This document shows positions 1 through 9,897 of a DNA stretch of 64,000 nt, in pieces. The notes under the pieces were generated by a model. That model saw only the letters and a list, made by a program, of their open reading frames with translations. It searched no databases and had not been told where the DNA came from. Both the position numbers and the translations under genes were made by a program. How positions within the stretch are numbered: the first letter of the stretch is position 1; the number at the start of each line of letters is the position of its first letter. This stretch comes from Notospermus geniculatus. Lineage: Eukaryota > Nemertea > Pilidiophora > Heteronemertea > Lineidae. Location of the stretch: NCBI GenBank assembly GCA_002633025.1, contig NMRB01000186.1:83986-147985 (forward strand). Reading direction: 5' to 3'.

Positions 1-229
1 TATTCACAAAGCATCTGTATGGGAGCTTGTGGGTCCCAATTTGACTGGTCTCACCTCCCATCCCAATATGGCTATAAAGCATGGCGAAAGGATAGGGAAC
101 CAGTCGACCACTGGATCAGCAAGTATATTATGGAAAGGAAGAGGCTTTAGGAATCACAGACTTGTACAAGGTGAGGCAAGGCAAACTTGTGAAGTCACGC
201 ACGCTTGGTGGCCGTAGAGGTTTACTAAC
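1..229. other. Intron of the CNB gene at the window edge
   Basis: This lies downstream of exon 9 on the minus strand. No acceptor followed by an open phase-0 frame long enough to finish the second CNB module could be found, so it is taken as intron. Confidence 0.5.
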
Positions 230-309
230 CTGTGGCAAACTGGTCGACATATTTTTTTGTTGATTCATCGCCATGTTCTTTTTCTGCTGATATGAGTTTC
301 CCAACATGG
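230..309 (-). CDS. CNB gene, exon 9
   Basis: This exon encodes 26 residues plus a split codon, phase 1 to 0, with acceptor CTTTTTCAG|CCATGT and donor CCACAG|GTTAGT. The sequence is polar and Met/Gln/Lys-rich, probably a loop insert. The rest of CNB module 2 was not found between position 1 and the donor, so at least one more exon should lie left of the window. Confidence 0.65.
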
Positions 310-3300
310 CTGAAAAAGAGCATGGTTTTTATTTATGAGTATAATCCCGGCACACTGGGTGTCTTCCCTCACAGGGAAATTTCTGCTCGGACTTCTCTCT
401 GACTGTTTGCTTTGCATGATCTACTTCTTCTTACCGTTTGCATGACTTGGGAATTTACAACAGCCTAGTGCATCAGTCTCCTGATGGTCAAACGTCTCTT
501 GGTCACTCTTCGTGTCCACAACATTTTGTCGCCTTACAACTTTAACTTGGCCCTGAAGAATATGAGTACATTGTATTTCGTAGGTTGGACATGCGGGTTT
601 GGCAGAGGTTTGGTAGCAGAATGAAGTCGTTCGTTGTACCTTATATGTCGTGTGATCCAAGCTTCTAACTTACCGATTTGATGACGTGTAACCATGGCGT
701 CCGGTTTGTGTCTTTGACTATTACTTTATTTTCCCTGAAAAAGTCGAAAAAAGGTACAGGACTTTGAAACGAGGACCTTTTGCATCCATCACCTTACCAA
801 TGTCCTCCTGGCTTATGTAGACCTAGGGCCTGCTGCTCTCGAATTGCTTTTCCAAGGAGGCTGTGTGGACAGGTTGTTCGTTCAACCGCTTTGGCTCCTG
901 TTGATGCGCCCCGTGGGTCACCAACACACAGCTCGCGTCTTTCAGTGGGCGCTTTGCGAAAACATTTCCCCTTTTGCCTTTTTCTTGGCTTTGAGTTCTT
1001 CAACACTACAACTTGAATCACCTACCCGTAATACTTGTATTCAATAGACTCATGATGATTCATGAACTCATCAATTGGAAATTCTTCAAACAGCTCCAAA
1101 GTTCGTAAGAAATCTATCGGTGGCCCTTCGTTTGTCTGTAACAATTCCTCAAAGGCCTGAAACAAGATGCGGAAGTCCCATCAAGCGATATAGACAGTCA
1201 CTAATCATGGGACTTTCTCTTCTTGCCGATGTTGGTCCAGGATGATTCTTTGTCTGCCCCTCGCCCCAAACCGGGGGAGTTGTTCGTTCCCTAACATGAG
1301 AATATTAAGTTCTTCTTCTGTACCTTTCGTCAGCGTCAAAAGCAATCTGCTTAAATACTTACTGATTTATGTAATATTAGCACCTCAACGGCTCCTTTGG
1401 CCGCCAGACTGCAGTCTCGGGGAATGCCGTGTTCTAGTTCTTCTGGCTGGTAAAACAAAGTGACAATGGGTTTTGAATGTGAACTGTCTAGTCGAAGGAA
1501 TGATTGGTAGTGATCTATTTCATCGTCGTCCTGATATGAAGGTGGTTACCAACTTTGGATGCTACAGGGAACAACCGTTGCTTTGGTGGGAACGACCGCA
1601 GGTTCTCTTCGTCCTAGTTATCAGTTGAAAATCATCGAATTCTACTTCAAGGCCCCTTTGCACCCCGAATAGTCGAAGAGGACTATTAGTTTCTGATTTC
1701 GTTCTTCCACTGAAGAATGTGATGAGACAGAAGTACAAATCTGAAGAAAACTTCTGCATAAAAGTGGAGTTGGTTATAATTAGCGCTGTCCTGAATTGGA
1801 AACATTTGGCTTAGTCTATGACAAACCAGCGAGAGATGCCAGTGTCCGTACTTACGTCCGTGGTCGTGTTCTTTGTAAGCGTTCCTAATGACTTGGTTAC
1901 CATCCCTGACGTCAGCTCGTACTGACGCAACATTTGAATCTTACCGGAAATGATGTAATAGAACCATTCCGGTGCTTTCCCCTGGTGAGCGATTAGTCGA
2001 CCGTCGTCGTATCTTTGAACAAGACAGAAAGATGTGTCAGATCATATAGAAGTTATGCGGGTGATCCACAGATTTTACGACGAGTTTACGATCAGTTTGC
2101 GATCAGTTCCTGACGGCAGTCTTCAGTGAATCGCAAACTCGTCGTAAACTCGTCGCAAACTAGTCGTCAACAGAATTCAGTCGTGAACGAGTCGCAAACT
2201 CGTCGTGACCGAATCGTGAACGCTGATCCACCAGCTATGATTTTTCGTCGTAAACTAGTCGCAAACGCGTCGTAAACTGATCGTAAACTCGTCGTAAAGT
2301 CGGTGGATCACCCGCATTATGAAGATGAAGTAGAGGTCGTTTCAGTTTTTGCCTTTGGCCAGCACAGTGTGTCTTGTCAAGTTTTACAGCAAAACCATAA
2401 ATCTCTAATTCTGGAGTGATCACAGGGTTTGACCATGGACAAACTTCTAGAAGCAGCGCAAAGTGACCAATTCATCATCAAAGAGGCAAGGTTTTAACTT
2501 GTGTCACTTCTTTCTGATTATAGTTTTGTCCATAGCCAGTTTTTCATCGTCATTGTCAAACCGAGGACTCCATGTTACCTTCCGTAGCCGACTTGTCTGG
2601 CGCATTCTAGTTCCATCTCTGCCGGGAAGAGATGAGTAAATGCCTTGGTCGCCCGAAGGATCCAAATGATCTTCTTCAGATGTGAGTCGGCACGGAATTC
2701 TGGCCGGGTGTACAAACTTAGTGACATGTCCCAGCCAAGCTTAAAAAAAGGTAAACGTTACGGAGGCATGTAAATATACTTGCTGTAGAGGGTTTAAAGT
2801 GGGAATAAGTGAGGCCTAATCTGGGACACAAGCTCCAAGTTTCCAGTAGCGACATGGGGACCCGCAAGCTCGTAGTCTTGTCTTGGTTGCTGTGCTAAGT
2901 TGCTAATACTTACGCTGCTCTTAGCACCTCCCTTGTTCGTGATCTCGCTCATTCGTTTGACGCCCCCCTTGCCGACACTAGGAGCTCCGTCTTCAGATTC
3001 CCGTAGGAACCGTTTTTGGCTATTGCAGGCCCTGGTGACGATCAGAGCCATCCGTCCAGCATATTGAAACAATGTCCGTCGCTGTAATTGAATTGTCATT
3101 GACGGTGTATTCTGAGGGGAAGCAAGAGGGGCCGAAAAATTTTGGCAAGGAGCTCAGCATTGATAGTGGTATTATCATAACTGTCGGACTATGTTATGAC
3201 AGAATGATATGTAGGCCTACTTTCTCGGTAAGCGTCCAAGGTGTGCGTCATTGAATGCTAATCCGGGTTTATAACAGGTAAACGGGTTGGATTTTAGCGA

Positions 3301-4844
3301 ATTACATGTAAATCGGATTTGTAACTCGGCCATAAGACTGGCGGCAGTCGTTTGTGTCATTGGTCTCCGCCTAAACCGAAAGGAAACCAAACAATGGTGA
3401 ACTGCCTATGAGAGGCGAGTCGCACGTGAAAACGCTGGCGTGGAGAAACTGCCACTCGGACATGCAGCATTGGCAGATAACAACAGTTTATACGACTCAC
3501 CCTCCAGCCTCTTCGTCGCATTTTGCGGAATTCGTCTGGCCCAACATTGATCATTCGCTGAAAGAAAAGACGATAAACCAAGTTGAAACTCAACTTTGTC
3601 GGTGAAAAAAGGCCTGCTGTATAGGTTTTCAGGTGTATTGATAAGAGGAGACGTGCGGTTCCACTTCACGTTCTACTTAAAGTGATTCGATAGCGGATTT
3701 TGTTTACATTTGGCTGGTGTTTGTAAACACAAAATTCAGCCAATCAAAATGCACGAAAATTTCTTTGTTGACATTCTGGAGAAGTTTGTTTACATTTTTT
3801 CCTGAAAATTCGTCCCCTTTCAAATTCTATTTCTAAATCAAATTTTTTCGCTTTCGATTCGCTTTAAGTTCTTCAACCCTAAAGCTTGTAATCTTGAGTT
3901 GATCATCAAAATATACTCACCAGGACTCTCTCCTTTGTTGCATCGTCAAGTTGATCAACGATAGAATGTGACTTGACGACTGGTCTGGTCATCTCTGTCA
4001 GTTCCCTGAACCTCCGGGCCAGCAGGTCGGGAAAATCATCCTCTGGAATAGGAATCGTTAATTTAGCAAAGGTTCGTTCCATCCGTTTCATCCGTTCCTC
4101 ATTTTCCTTCCGCAGGATCCAGTTATCCTCCACTGATATCATCGAACCCATTGTCCGCGAAGATTTGGCGCTTTGTACTAGTTTCTGATCCGAGGCCGAT
4201 GACTTGTTTTTCCCGCGTAACTTGAAGTCACATTCACCCGCTTCTGGGATGGCGAACTTAGCTATAGAGCCGAGTTTCCTCAAACGCTTCCCCGGTGCTA
4301 AAGGATTCGGATCATCTACTTTAGCCACACGTCCAGCCTTTTCGTTTGCATTCCCTGTTTTGTCCCCACCCTTGAGACTGATATCTGTCAGACGATTCCA
4401 AGCGATTTCGGCGTCTGTTTTGGCTCGGCGCAGTCGGCGGGACCTCGGCACTAGATTCTCCTCAGAAACAGCCTTTGTCAGCGACACCCGTCTCTTCTTA
4501 TCACTCAGCGTCGGCACGCTTTGCGAGAAGGATATCATCCGTTGGACATCTCGGGCTATTCCTTTGAAACCCTTATTGGTGCTGATCTTCCGTTCGCTGT
4601 AACTCCCCAAAGATCCTACTCCCGGGTCATTGGCTGTGATCTCGGCTTCAGGTTCCCCTGGGTTGTTTCTCTCTAGGTGGTTGGACACCAGGCGTCCGAG
4701 GAGTTTTCCCCGTCCGACCTCGTCTAACCGTGAGATCTTCCTCGAAGTCTGTCGTTTTACTGGTTGTCTACGTCGGCTGTACCCTATCGGTCCTGACTCG
4801 TCGGTAATCAACCGGAGTTGTTTTTCAACTAAAAGGGCTGCCAT
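230..4844 (-). CDS. Cyclic nucleotide-binding-domain protein, CNBD2-like, nine exons, 3' end outside window
   Basis: Nine exons join in phase: 4844-3921, 3081-2914, 2739-2579, 2012-1856, 1446-1363, 1156-1026, 734-674, 552-435 and 309-230. All introns are GT-AG, and together they encode 628 residues without a stop. The ATG is the first after an in-frame TAG six bases upstream and has an A at -3 and G at +4. Residues 1-364 are rich in Arg, Lys and Ser and look disordered. Residues about 365-498 form a first CNB module: the helical lead with LKKIIWILRATKAF, the beta-roll RYDDGRLIAHQGKAP then EWFYYIISGKIQML, and a degenerate phosphate-binding cassette around HGIPRDCSLAAKG. Residues about 499-601 begin a second module: FLRTLELFEEFPIDEFM, then VIVKDTNRTPWLHVIKSGQVKVV. 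In this family such domains bind cAMP or cGMP, or have lost binding; no kinase or channel domain is visible. The CNB assignment is firm; the CNBD2 orthology is inference. Confidence 0.86.
435..552 (-). CDS. CNB gene, exon 8
   Basis: This exon runs from phase 0 to phase 1, with acceptor TATTCTTCAG|GGCCAA and donor GCAAACG|GTAAGA. It continues the strand as GQVKVVRRQNVVD and then a polar loop with two adjacent cysteines. The loop probably replaces the short turn between beta-strands of an ordinary CNB domain. Confidence 0.78.
674..734 (-). CDS. CNB gene, exon 7
   Basis: A short exon of 61 bases, phase 2 to 0, with acceptor CTTTTTCAG|GGAAAA and donor AAATCG|GTAAGT. It encodes ENKVIVKDTNRTPWLHVIKS, which matches the first beta-strands of the second CNB module in the family. 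Confidence 0.8.
1026..1156 (-). CDS. CNB gene, exon 6
   Basis: This exon runs from phase 0 to phase 2, with acceptor TTGTTTCAG|GCCTTT and donor TACGG|GTAGGT. It encodes AFEELLQTNEGPPIDFLRTL and a following acidic segment. The FLRTLELFEEFPID run is the typical entry helix of a second CNB module, linked directly behind the first. Confidence 0.82.
1363..1446 (-). CDS. CNB gene, exon 5 (degenerate phosphate-binding cassette)
   Basis: This exon encodes 28 residues, phase 0 to 0. The acceptor is TTTTACCAG|CCAGAAG and the donor AAATCA|GTAAGT. The peptide carries HGIPRDCSLAAKGAVEVL, aligning with the end of the phosphate-binding cassette; the Pro-Arg pair is retained but the Phe-Gly-Glu-Leu-Ala core is not. 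A more upstream AG at about 1533 (TATCAG|GACGAC) would also keep the frame and add 29 residues, so the acceptor choice is not certain. Confidence 0.75.
1856..2012 (-). CDS. CNB gene, exon 4 (beta-roll of CNB module 1)
   Basis: One base completes the Arg codon split with exon 3; 52 codons follow, ending ACGGAC|GTAAGT in phase 0. GRLIAHQGKAPEWFYYIISG is the hallmark beta-strand/turn signature of a CNB fold, with the conserved Gly, Gln-Gly and Ile-Ser-Gly positions. The intron between exons 3 and 4 carries a foldback mobile element. Confidence 0.85.
2053..2319. mobile_element. Foldback/MITE-like element in CNB intron 3, TTA target duplication
   Basis: About 45-bp terminal inverted repeats begin TGCGGGTGATCCAC. 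The interior is made of degenerate CGTCGTAAACT-type units in both orientations. The element (2056-2316) is flanked by TTA on both sides, a duplication typical of PIF/Harbinger-type insertions. There is no coding capacity. It sits wholly within intron 3, between exons coding for one CNB domain. Confidence 0.75.
2579..2739 (-). CDS. CNB gene, exon 3
   Basis: This exon runs from phase 0 to phase 2. The acceptor follows a T-rich tract (CTTTTTTTAAG|CTTGGC) and the donor is GGAAG|GTAAC. It encodes the helical lead of CNB module 1, including RPEFRADSHLKK and LRATKAFTHLFPAEM, the usual 'how far the domain is from its neighbours' helix bundle of CNB proteins. Confidence 0.82.
2914..3081 (-). CDS. CNB gene, exon 2
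   Basis: This exon encodes 56 residues, phase 0 to 0, with acceptor TTACAG|CGACGG and donor AGCAGC|GTAAGT. It starts RRTLFQYAGRMALIVTRAC. That hydrophobic/basic segment precedes the CNB core and may be its N-terminal helix. Confidence 0.8.
3921..4844 (-). CDS. CNB gene, coding exon 1
   Basis: This exon encodes 308 residues from the start codon to the donor CTG|GTGAGTA and ends in phase 0. The protein is strongly basic and Ser-rich, with runs such as RRRQPVKRQTSRK near residues 24-36 and SRRLRRAKTDAE in the middle. It has no signal peptide or membrane segment. Translation beyond the donor would meet a stop after four codons, which supports the splice site. Confidence 0.85.
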
Positions 4845-5955
4845 TTTCTAGCGCAGTGTCGTACATGGAAAATATTTTGATGTGAGCGACGTTTTAATGT
4901 GCTTAGTTCAGTTTGAGTGGAAGGAAATACTGTGTAGTTAATGCGTGCAAATGGTCAGAGTCTTGTTTATGAGACGTTGTTGATGAATGGTGGGTAACTG
5001 ATGATATTGACACAAAAAAATTCTCGCAATGATCGCAACCAGAGAAGTATTGGAGGAGGAATGGTTCTACATTGGAACTTGACGATGACCCTAGTAATAG
5101 TAGTATCAAGACGGTCAGCACCGAGCAAAGTCAGGTCACGTCGTGACGTCTCCAATCAGAGATCGGGTTTGTCGTAGACCTACTGTTCTAGTTAATCCAT
5201 CAAATGGGAGTGAATCGGAACGTGAAAAGGTCCAAATTGTGAATCCGACTTCTTGAATTTCAAAACTCCGATGGGAATCATCCGTTAGATCAGGCAGAAT
5301 TCACGGACTTGTGCTGATCAAAATGGGCGTAGAGCATCGTCCATAATCAGAACCCGCATGTCCTCCAGAAGCAACCTTTTTTCAGGACCCTTTTCAGTTG
5401 AATGTGACCCGATCAAAATCAACTCTGAGTTGGTCTCTACAAACATTGTCGCCCCCCCCCTGATTACATGTTCGTGTACCCTGGCTATACGGAACCCCCT
5501 GTGTGACCGGCAACCTGGCACCGTTATACCACCGGCACAACCGTTATACCAGAAACATATATGTTTCTGGTTATACCCACACCTCATAGAACTCGGTCAT
5601 ACTTGTAAAGTCAAGATTAACTCCAATTCCAACTCACAGACAAGGTATAACATGAAATCATAACCTCCTGCTGGCTTCCTATGGGTTTAATAATAACGTG
5701 ATTATTCTTATTACCTTTTTTTGTCGGCATGAAAAGACCGCGACCGACACGACACTTTGCAACTTTTGGAGAAAGTATGCATTCTCAGCCGGGACAACCA
5801 ATGAGAATTTAGTTGTCGATCGATCGTCGACTGACCGTTGCAGTGGGCGTTTGTGCTTCGAGTAGATGAACTGACGTCTTAGATTTGAAACTACGTTATG
5901 TTATGTACATGTACATGTATACTTACGGACCACTCGCTTCGCTCTTGCCTTCCTT
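4845..5955. other. Intergenic: upstream flank of the CNB gene
   Basis: No coding exon could be supported. The first few hundred bases should include the CNB gene promoter and 5' UTR, but no clear TATA box is seen. A short perfect palindrome at 5549-5570 is listed separately. Confidence 0.5.
5549..5570. repeat. Perfect 22-bp palindrome
   Basis: The half-site is CCAGAAACATA followed at once by its complement. It is flanked by direct copies of CCGTTATACC just upstream, and the outer bases are also nearly symmetric. It could be a dimeric binding site or a tiny foldback relic. Confidence 0.6.
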
Positions 5956-7000
5956 TCATTATACTCCAACTGTTTCCATTGGTTACTAGTTATGTGACTC
6001 ATTATCCTGTTGTCCAATCACAGGTGATATCTCACTTTCAAATGCTGCAATATAGACAACGCATCGACCAATTATGGGATAGGGCGTAGGCCTAGTCATG
6101 ACCACTGATCTGTGAGGGCCTCATAATGAAAAGCCAACGTCTTTCATGTCATCTTAGTTCAGGTTCGATTCTCACTCATCACGAGGCGATCGCCTATTCA
6201 TCGTATCCATGACGTAACTCCGACAGTGTCCGCCATTGCTGACGTCGCAAGGGTGGTGGGCAAATGACGCAAGGGTGGTGGGCAAAATTCATTGCTTTGC
6301 TGAAGAAGCTGGTGGGCAAAACGCGCAACGTCACAACGTCATGTAGGCCTGGATACGACGTCATGGATACGATGAATAGAATATTTCACGCAGTGGTGGC
6401 TTTATTACAAGCAATTATCAAACTATGGTCATAAAATATGTCATGAAAAGAGAGGGCTCGCCAGGCGGAAAATTGATTTTCTTGACCTGAACTTGGCCTC
6501 ACATGATTCCATACGAAACGTACTTTGAAAAAAAAGTATTGAATTGAGCGCTTCACATCAAGATTGNTTTCATTATACTCCAACTGTTTCCATTGGTTAC
6601 TAGTTATGTGACTCATTATCCTGTTGTCCAATCACAGGTGATATCTCACTTTCAAATTCTGCAATATAGACAACGCATCAACCAATTATGGGATAGGGCG
6701 TAGGCCTAGTCATGACCACTGATCTGTGAGGGCCTCATAATGAAAAGCCAACGTCTTTCATGTCATCTTAGTTCAGGTTCGATTCTCACTCATCACGAGG
6801 CGATCACCAAAAGAATATTTCACGCAGTGGTGGCTTTATTACAAGCAATTATCAAACTATGGTCATAAAATATGTCATGAAAAGAGGGCTCGCCAGGCGG
6901 AAAATTGATTTTCTTGACCTGAACTTGGCCTCACATGATTCCATACGAAAAGTACTTTGAAAAAAAAGTATTGAATTGAGCGCTTCACATCAAGAGTGAT
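5956..7000. repeat. Two-part segmental duplication interrupted by a MITE and a single N
   Basis: Segment X (about 5956-6190) recurs at 6568-6807, and segment Y (about 6379-6566) recurs at 6809-7000, nearly unchanged. The order is X, MITE, Y, N, X', Y'. The lone N at 6567 sits exactly at the Y/X' junction, which suggests two alleles placed end to end by the assembler rather than a real duplication. Confidence 0.8.
6197..6376. mobile_element. 180-bp MITE with TA target duplication (filled site)
   Basis: Terminal repeats TTCATCGTATCCATGACGT and its complement bound the element, and TA flanks both ends. The duplicate copy of the region (around 6805-6812) lacks it, giving an empty site. The interior has two to three direct copies of CGCAAGGGTGGTGGGCAAA. 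The TA duplication suggests a Tc1/mariner-type source. Confidence 0.78.
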
Positions 7001-7638
7001 TGTTACTGCTGATTGCGTGAACCTAAAACATGGATTTTGAAACCTGCAATTATATACACATCATTGCTGAGTTGAAAAAAAGTCGTCATTTTTGTAGCAA
7101 CTTCGTCCATACTATGGTGATGACTTGATTTAGATGAAAGAAAATATCACTATATCATTGCTTGGTGTTTAGAATTTAACCCATAATGGTGTCAGTGGAA
7201 GCCCAACGCTTACGTGATAGAAGAACTCTGAGAACTTATTGAAAATGATACCTATTGGTGAAGAATATATCAGATAAAGAAGTAATTTTTCAATATCTAC
7301 TTCTACAATCTACAGTGGGATAAAGAACTTATGTTATGATCCCCGATGCGTTCATTGTGTGCTCGTAATAGGATCTAATGATATACCAAAATGGTTTTAC
7401 CATTCAATGTTGTTTAGAGAACATGCTATGGAAAACACGTCTTTGTGTCTCCTTCAATGGAAGGTAAGCAGGATGACAACCAGAGCGAACAGTTTAGTAG
7501 ACTGTGGACACGTTGTCCAATGACTTGTGAGACCAATTACAAGACGTGGACATCAAGTGTTCAGCTTAGAAACGACCGGAAATATCAACAATGTTCAACA
7601 TAAGCTGAAGTCATTGACATATGTAACAGATATAATAA

Positions 7639-7784
7639 GGAGGTTGAGATCAGCGACTTATCACGGATCCTTATACGTAAACGGATAGAATTCTGTAAAA
7701 CAAGGACAAATTTTGACAAATGTGTACATTATTTCGAGCTGTATACGTACATTGTATAGTGATAAGTCGCTGATCTCAACCTCC
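7639..7784. mobile_element. Miniature inverted-repeat element, 26-bp perfect termini
   Basis: The termini begin GGAGGTTGAGATCAGCGACT and are perfectly complementary over 26 bases. The total length is 146 bp, with no coding capacity and an AT-rich interior. Confidence 0.75.
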
Positions 7785-7964
7785 CTATTATTTTGTGGAT
7801 GACACTTACAACATCAAACCATGCATGAAGGCCCAGGCCCACAATCGGGACTCAAAAAGTCCTGAAACCTTCACGATAACCTTTTAGAACAATTGTGTCT
7901 ATAAGAAGTTTAATATTAATGATAATATGATGTAGAGAGCTTACCTTCGTACCCCTAGGCCTTA

Positions 7965-8232
7965 TGTTATCCGCTGAAGGATGATCCAGGTCTGGCTACC
8001 CTTGTGCTCCTTTTGGTACCTGGTGAAGGATGTTCCAGGTCGGTTACCGTTGTACTCCTTTTACCCTTGTACTCCTTGTGATACCTGGTGAAGGATGTTC
8101 CAGGTCGGTTACCGTCCTTGTGATACCTGGTGAAGATTGTTCCAGGTCGGGTTACCCTTGTACTCCTTGTGATACCTGGTGAAGATTGTTCCAGGTTGGG
8201 TTACCCCTGTACTCCTTATGGTACCTGATAAA
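7965..8232. repeat. Minisatellite, about five degenerate units
   Basis: The units contain CCTGGTGAAGGATGTTCCAG, then CGGTTACC and GTACTCCTT. Spacing varies from about 50 to 70 bp because some units have lost or doubled the GTACTCCTT part. No open frame runs through it. Confidence 0.8.
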
Positions 8233-9897
8233 GGATTTCGAGGACGGGCCAGGAGATCATAGGTCACCACTCACGATTCTTTTGTAAAGAGTGGTGTTTC
8301 GTTGCTCCCTTGGCCCGTATCTCCACTACATGTATATCAGTGGTAAACCCCTCGGTATCCTTAACTATCATCAATGAACATTTCACGCGAAATCCTCATG
8401 GATACAAAACTGGTCGAGGCCCAGGGTACTTAGTATACCTCTCAAGTTTTCTTCATCAGTTATGTTTCTTATGTATTCCAGTATGAACACGATTTCAGCA
8501 AGATTCTGGAAGTTGACTTCTTGAAATTTACCAGTACGATCTACATGCATATTATCTAAAATCCAAATGTCATTGCCAACTTCACCCTATAAAGTCACAG
8601 TACTCTCAATCGGCTGAACTATATTTCAACCAGATTTTGTGATTGTGCCCTAACTTGACGTAAGTATTCATCCTTGTTTGCGAATCACTAGATATACCTT
8701 TCTTGAAAATCAAGCACATGGTATGTATTCGAAGTAACGATGTTAATCCAAGTGGAAGATTTTCATAAAGATATTGTCCTGAGTTCAACTGTGCAACGAC
8801 AAAAAACCATCCATGCATGCATGCGATATTCCCCTAACGGTTTTGTCAGGACAGAAACCAGTGGTGCAAGACTCGTCTCTTCTAAAACCTTCTTATAAGA
8901 TGAACTCATTCAGTGACACGTCGCTTGATAATCTTTGGATGATCACTTTTGCGTGATTAATCTGAAAATTTCTAAAACCACTTATGTAAAGAAATGTCCC
9001 TTTAAATGGTCAAATTCTCAGCCATTTCCTTTCCTCGATGTTACCGCTATGGTGACGATTCTGACAGACAATATCGTCTGCTTCCAAACTTGCTGTTGCT
9101 CATTGCTGCATGCATGATAGAAATTCACACCTATCAAAGAATGTCGTGAACCATCTCTCCAATGCTTTGGCATGGTTCCCAACTCTCTTGATTCCTGGTG
9201 GCGTTTTTAGAAATCATGTCAACATTCGACGCGACACAAAGACGGCGAATGAAATGCAATACCCTCAGACAACTTCCTAGACTGAGGAAATATTTGATCT
9301 GCAAATCAATCTTTTTTAAATATTTTATTTACATGGAATGGTTTATTGTATTGTTCAGTCGCGTTCGATTATTTTGCTCTGTTCGCCGGTTTCAGTCTCA
9401 GGCATTTTGGTGAGAACGTGACATTTGCTTGTTTTCGACCAATCTGTTAAAGATAATGTATCACGGGTGTTTTCGCGGGCCACGAAAATCACTGTTTATT
9501 TACATTTTGTTTGTTTATGTCCAGTCTTTCTCCAGTTTGTCTTATGAATAATCTGTTGTGGCATGCCTCTTTAGAAATTCTTTTGATACCGACGCGAAAG
9601 GTTCAATTTGGTGGGTTGGCATGTCCCAAAAGTAAAAAAACATAGGCTACAAAGTGTAAACAATGAAGTCATGATACATTATTTCAAAAGAACAGATTAG
9701 CGCTGATTATCGGATAGTATAACGTGTTAACAATTCTGGAAACCTGGAGGGTCGTTTGAAGCTTGAAGCTTTCGAGTTGCTCCAATGGCAGTCACTGGTG
9801 CTTTATAGTTTAAGGCTCAGTTAAACTGGTTGCCTGTCATCTTTCTTACGAAGCACAACCTGAGACGACTGGTTTGTAGGCCGTTCTCAATCACTAA
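8233..9897. other. Intergenic stretch with no supported gene
   Basis: Nothing coding could be supported. At 8498-8534 there is a relic of one arm end of the foldback element seen intact at 38248-38434 (GCAAGATTCTGGAAGTTGAC). The rest appears to be unique AT-leaning sequence. Confidence 0.5.

Noticed and set aside
1562-1759. Open frame between CNB exons 4 and 5
   Set aside because: Would not keep phase with both neighbouring exons and lacks CNB features; read as intron.
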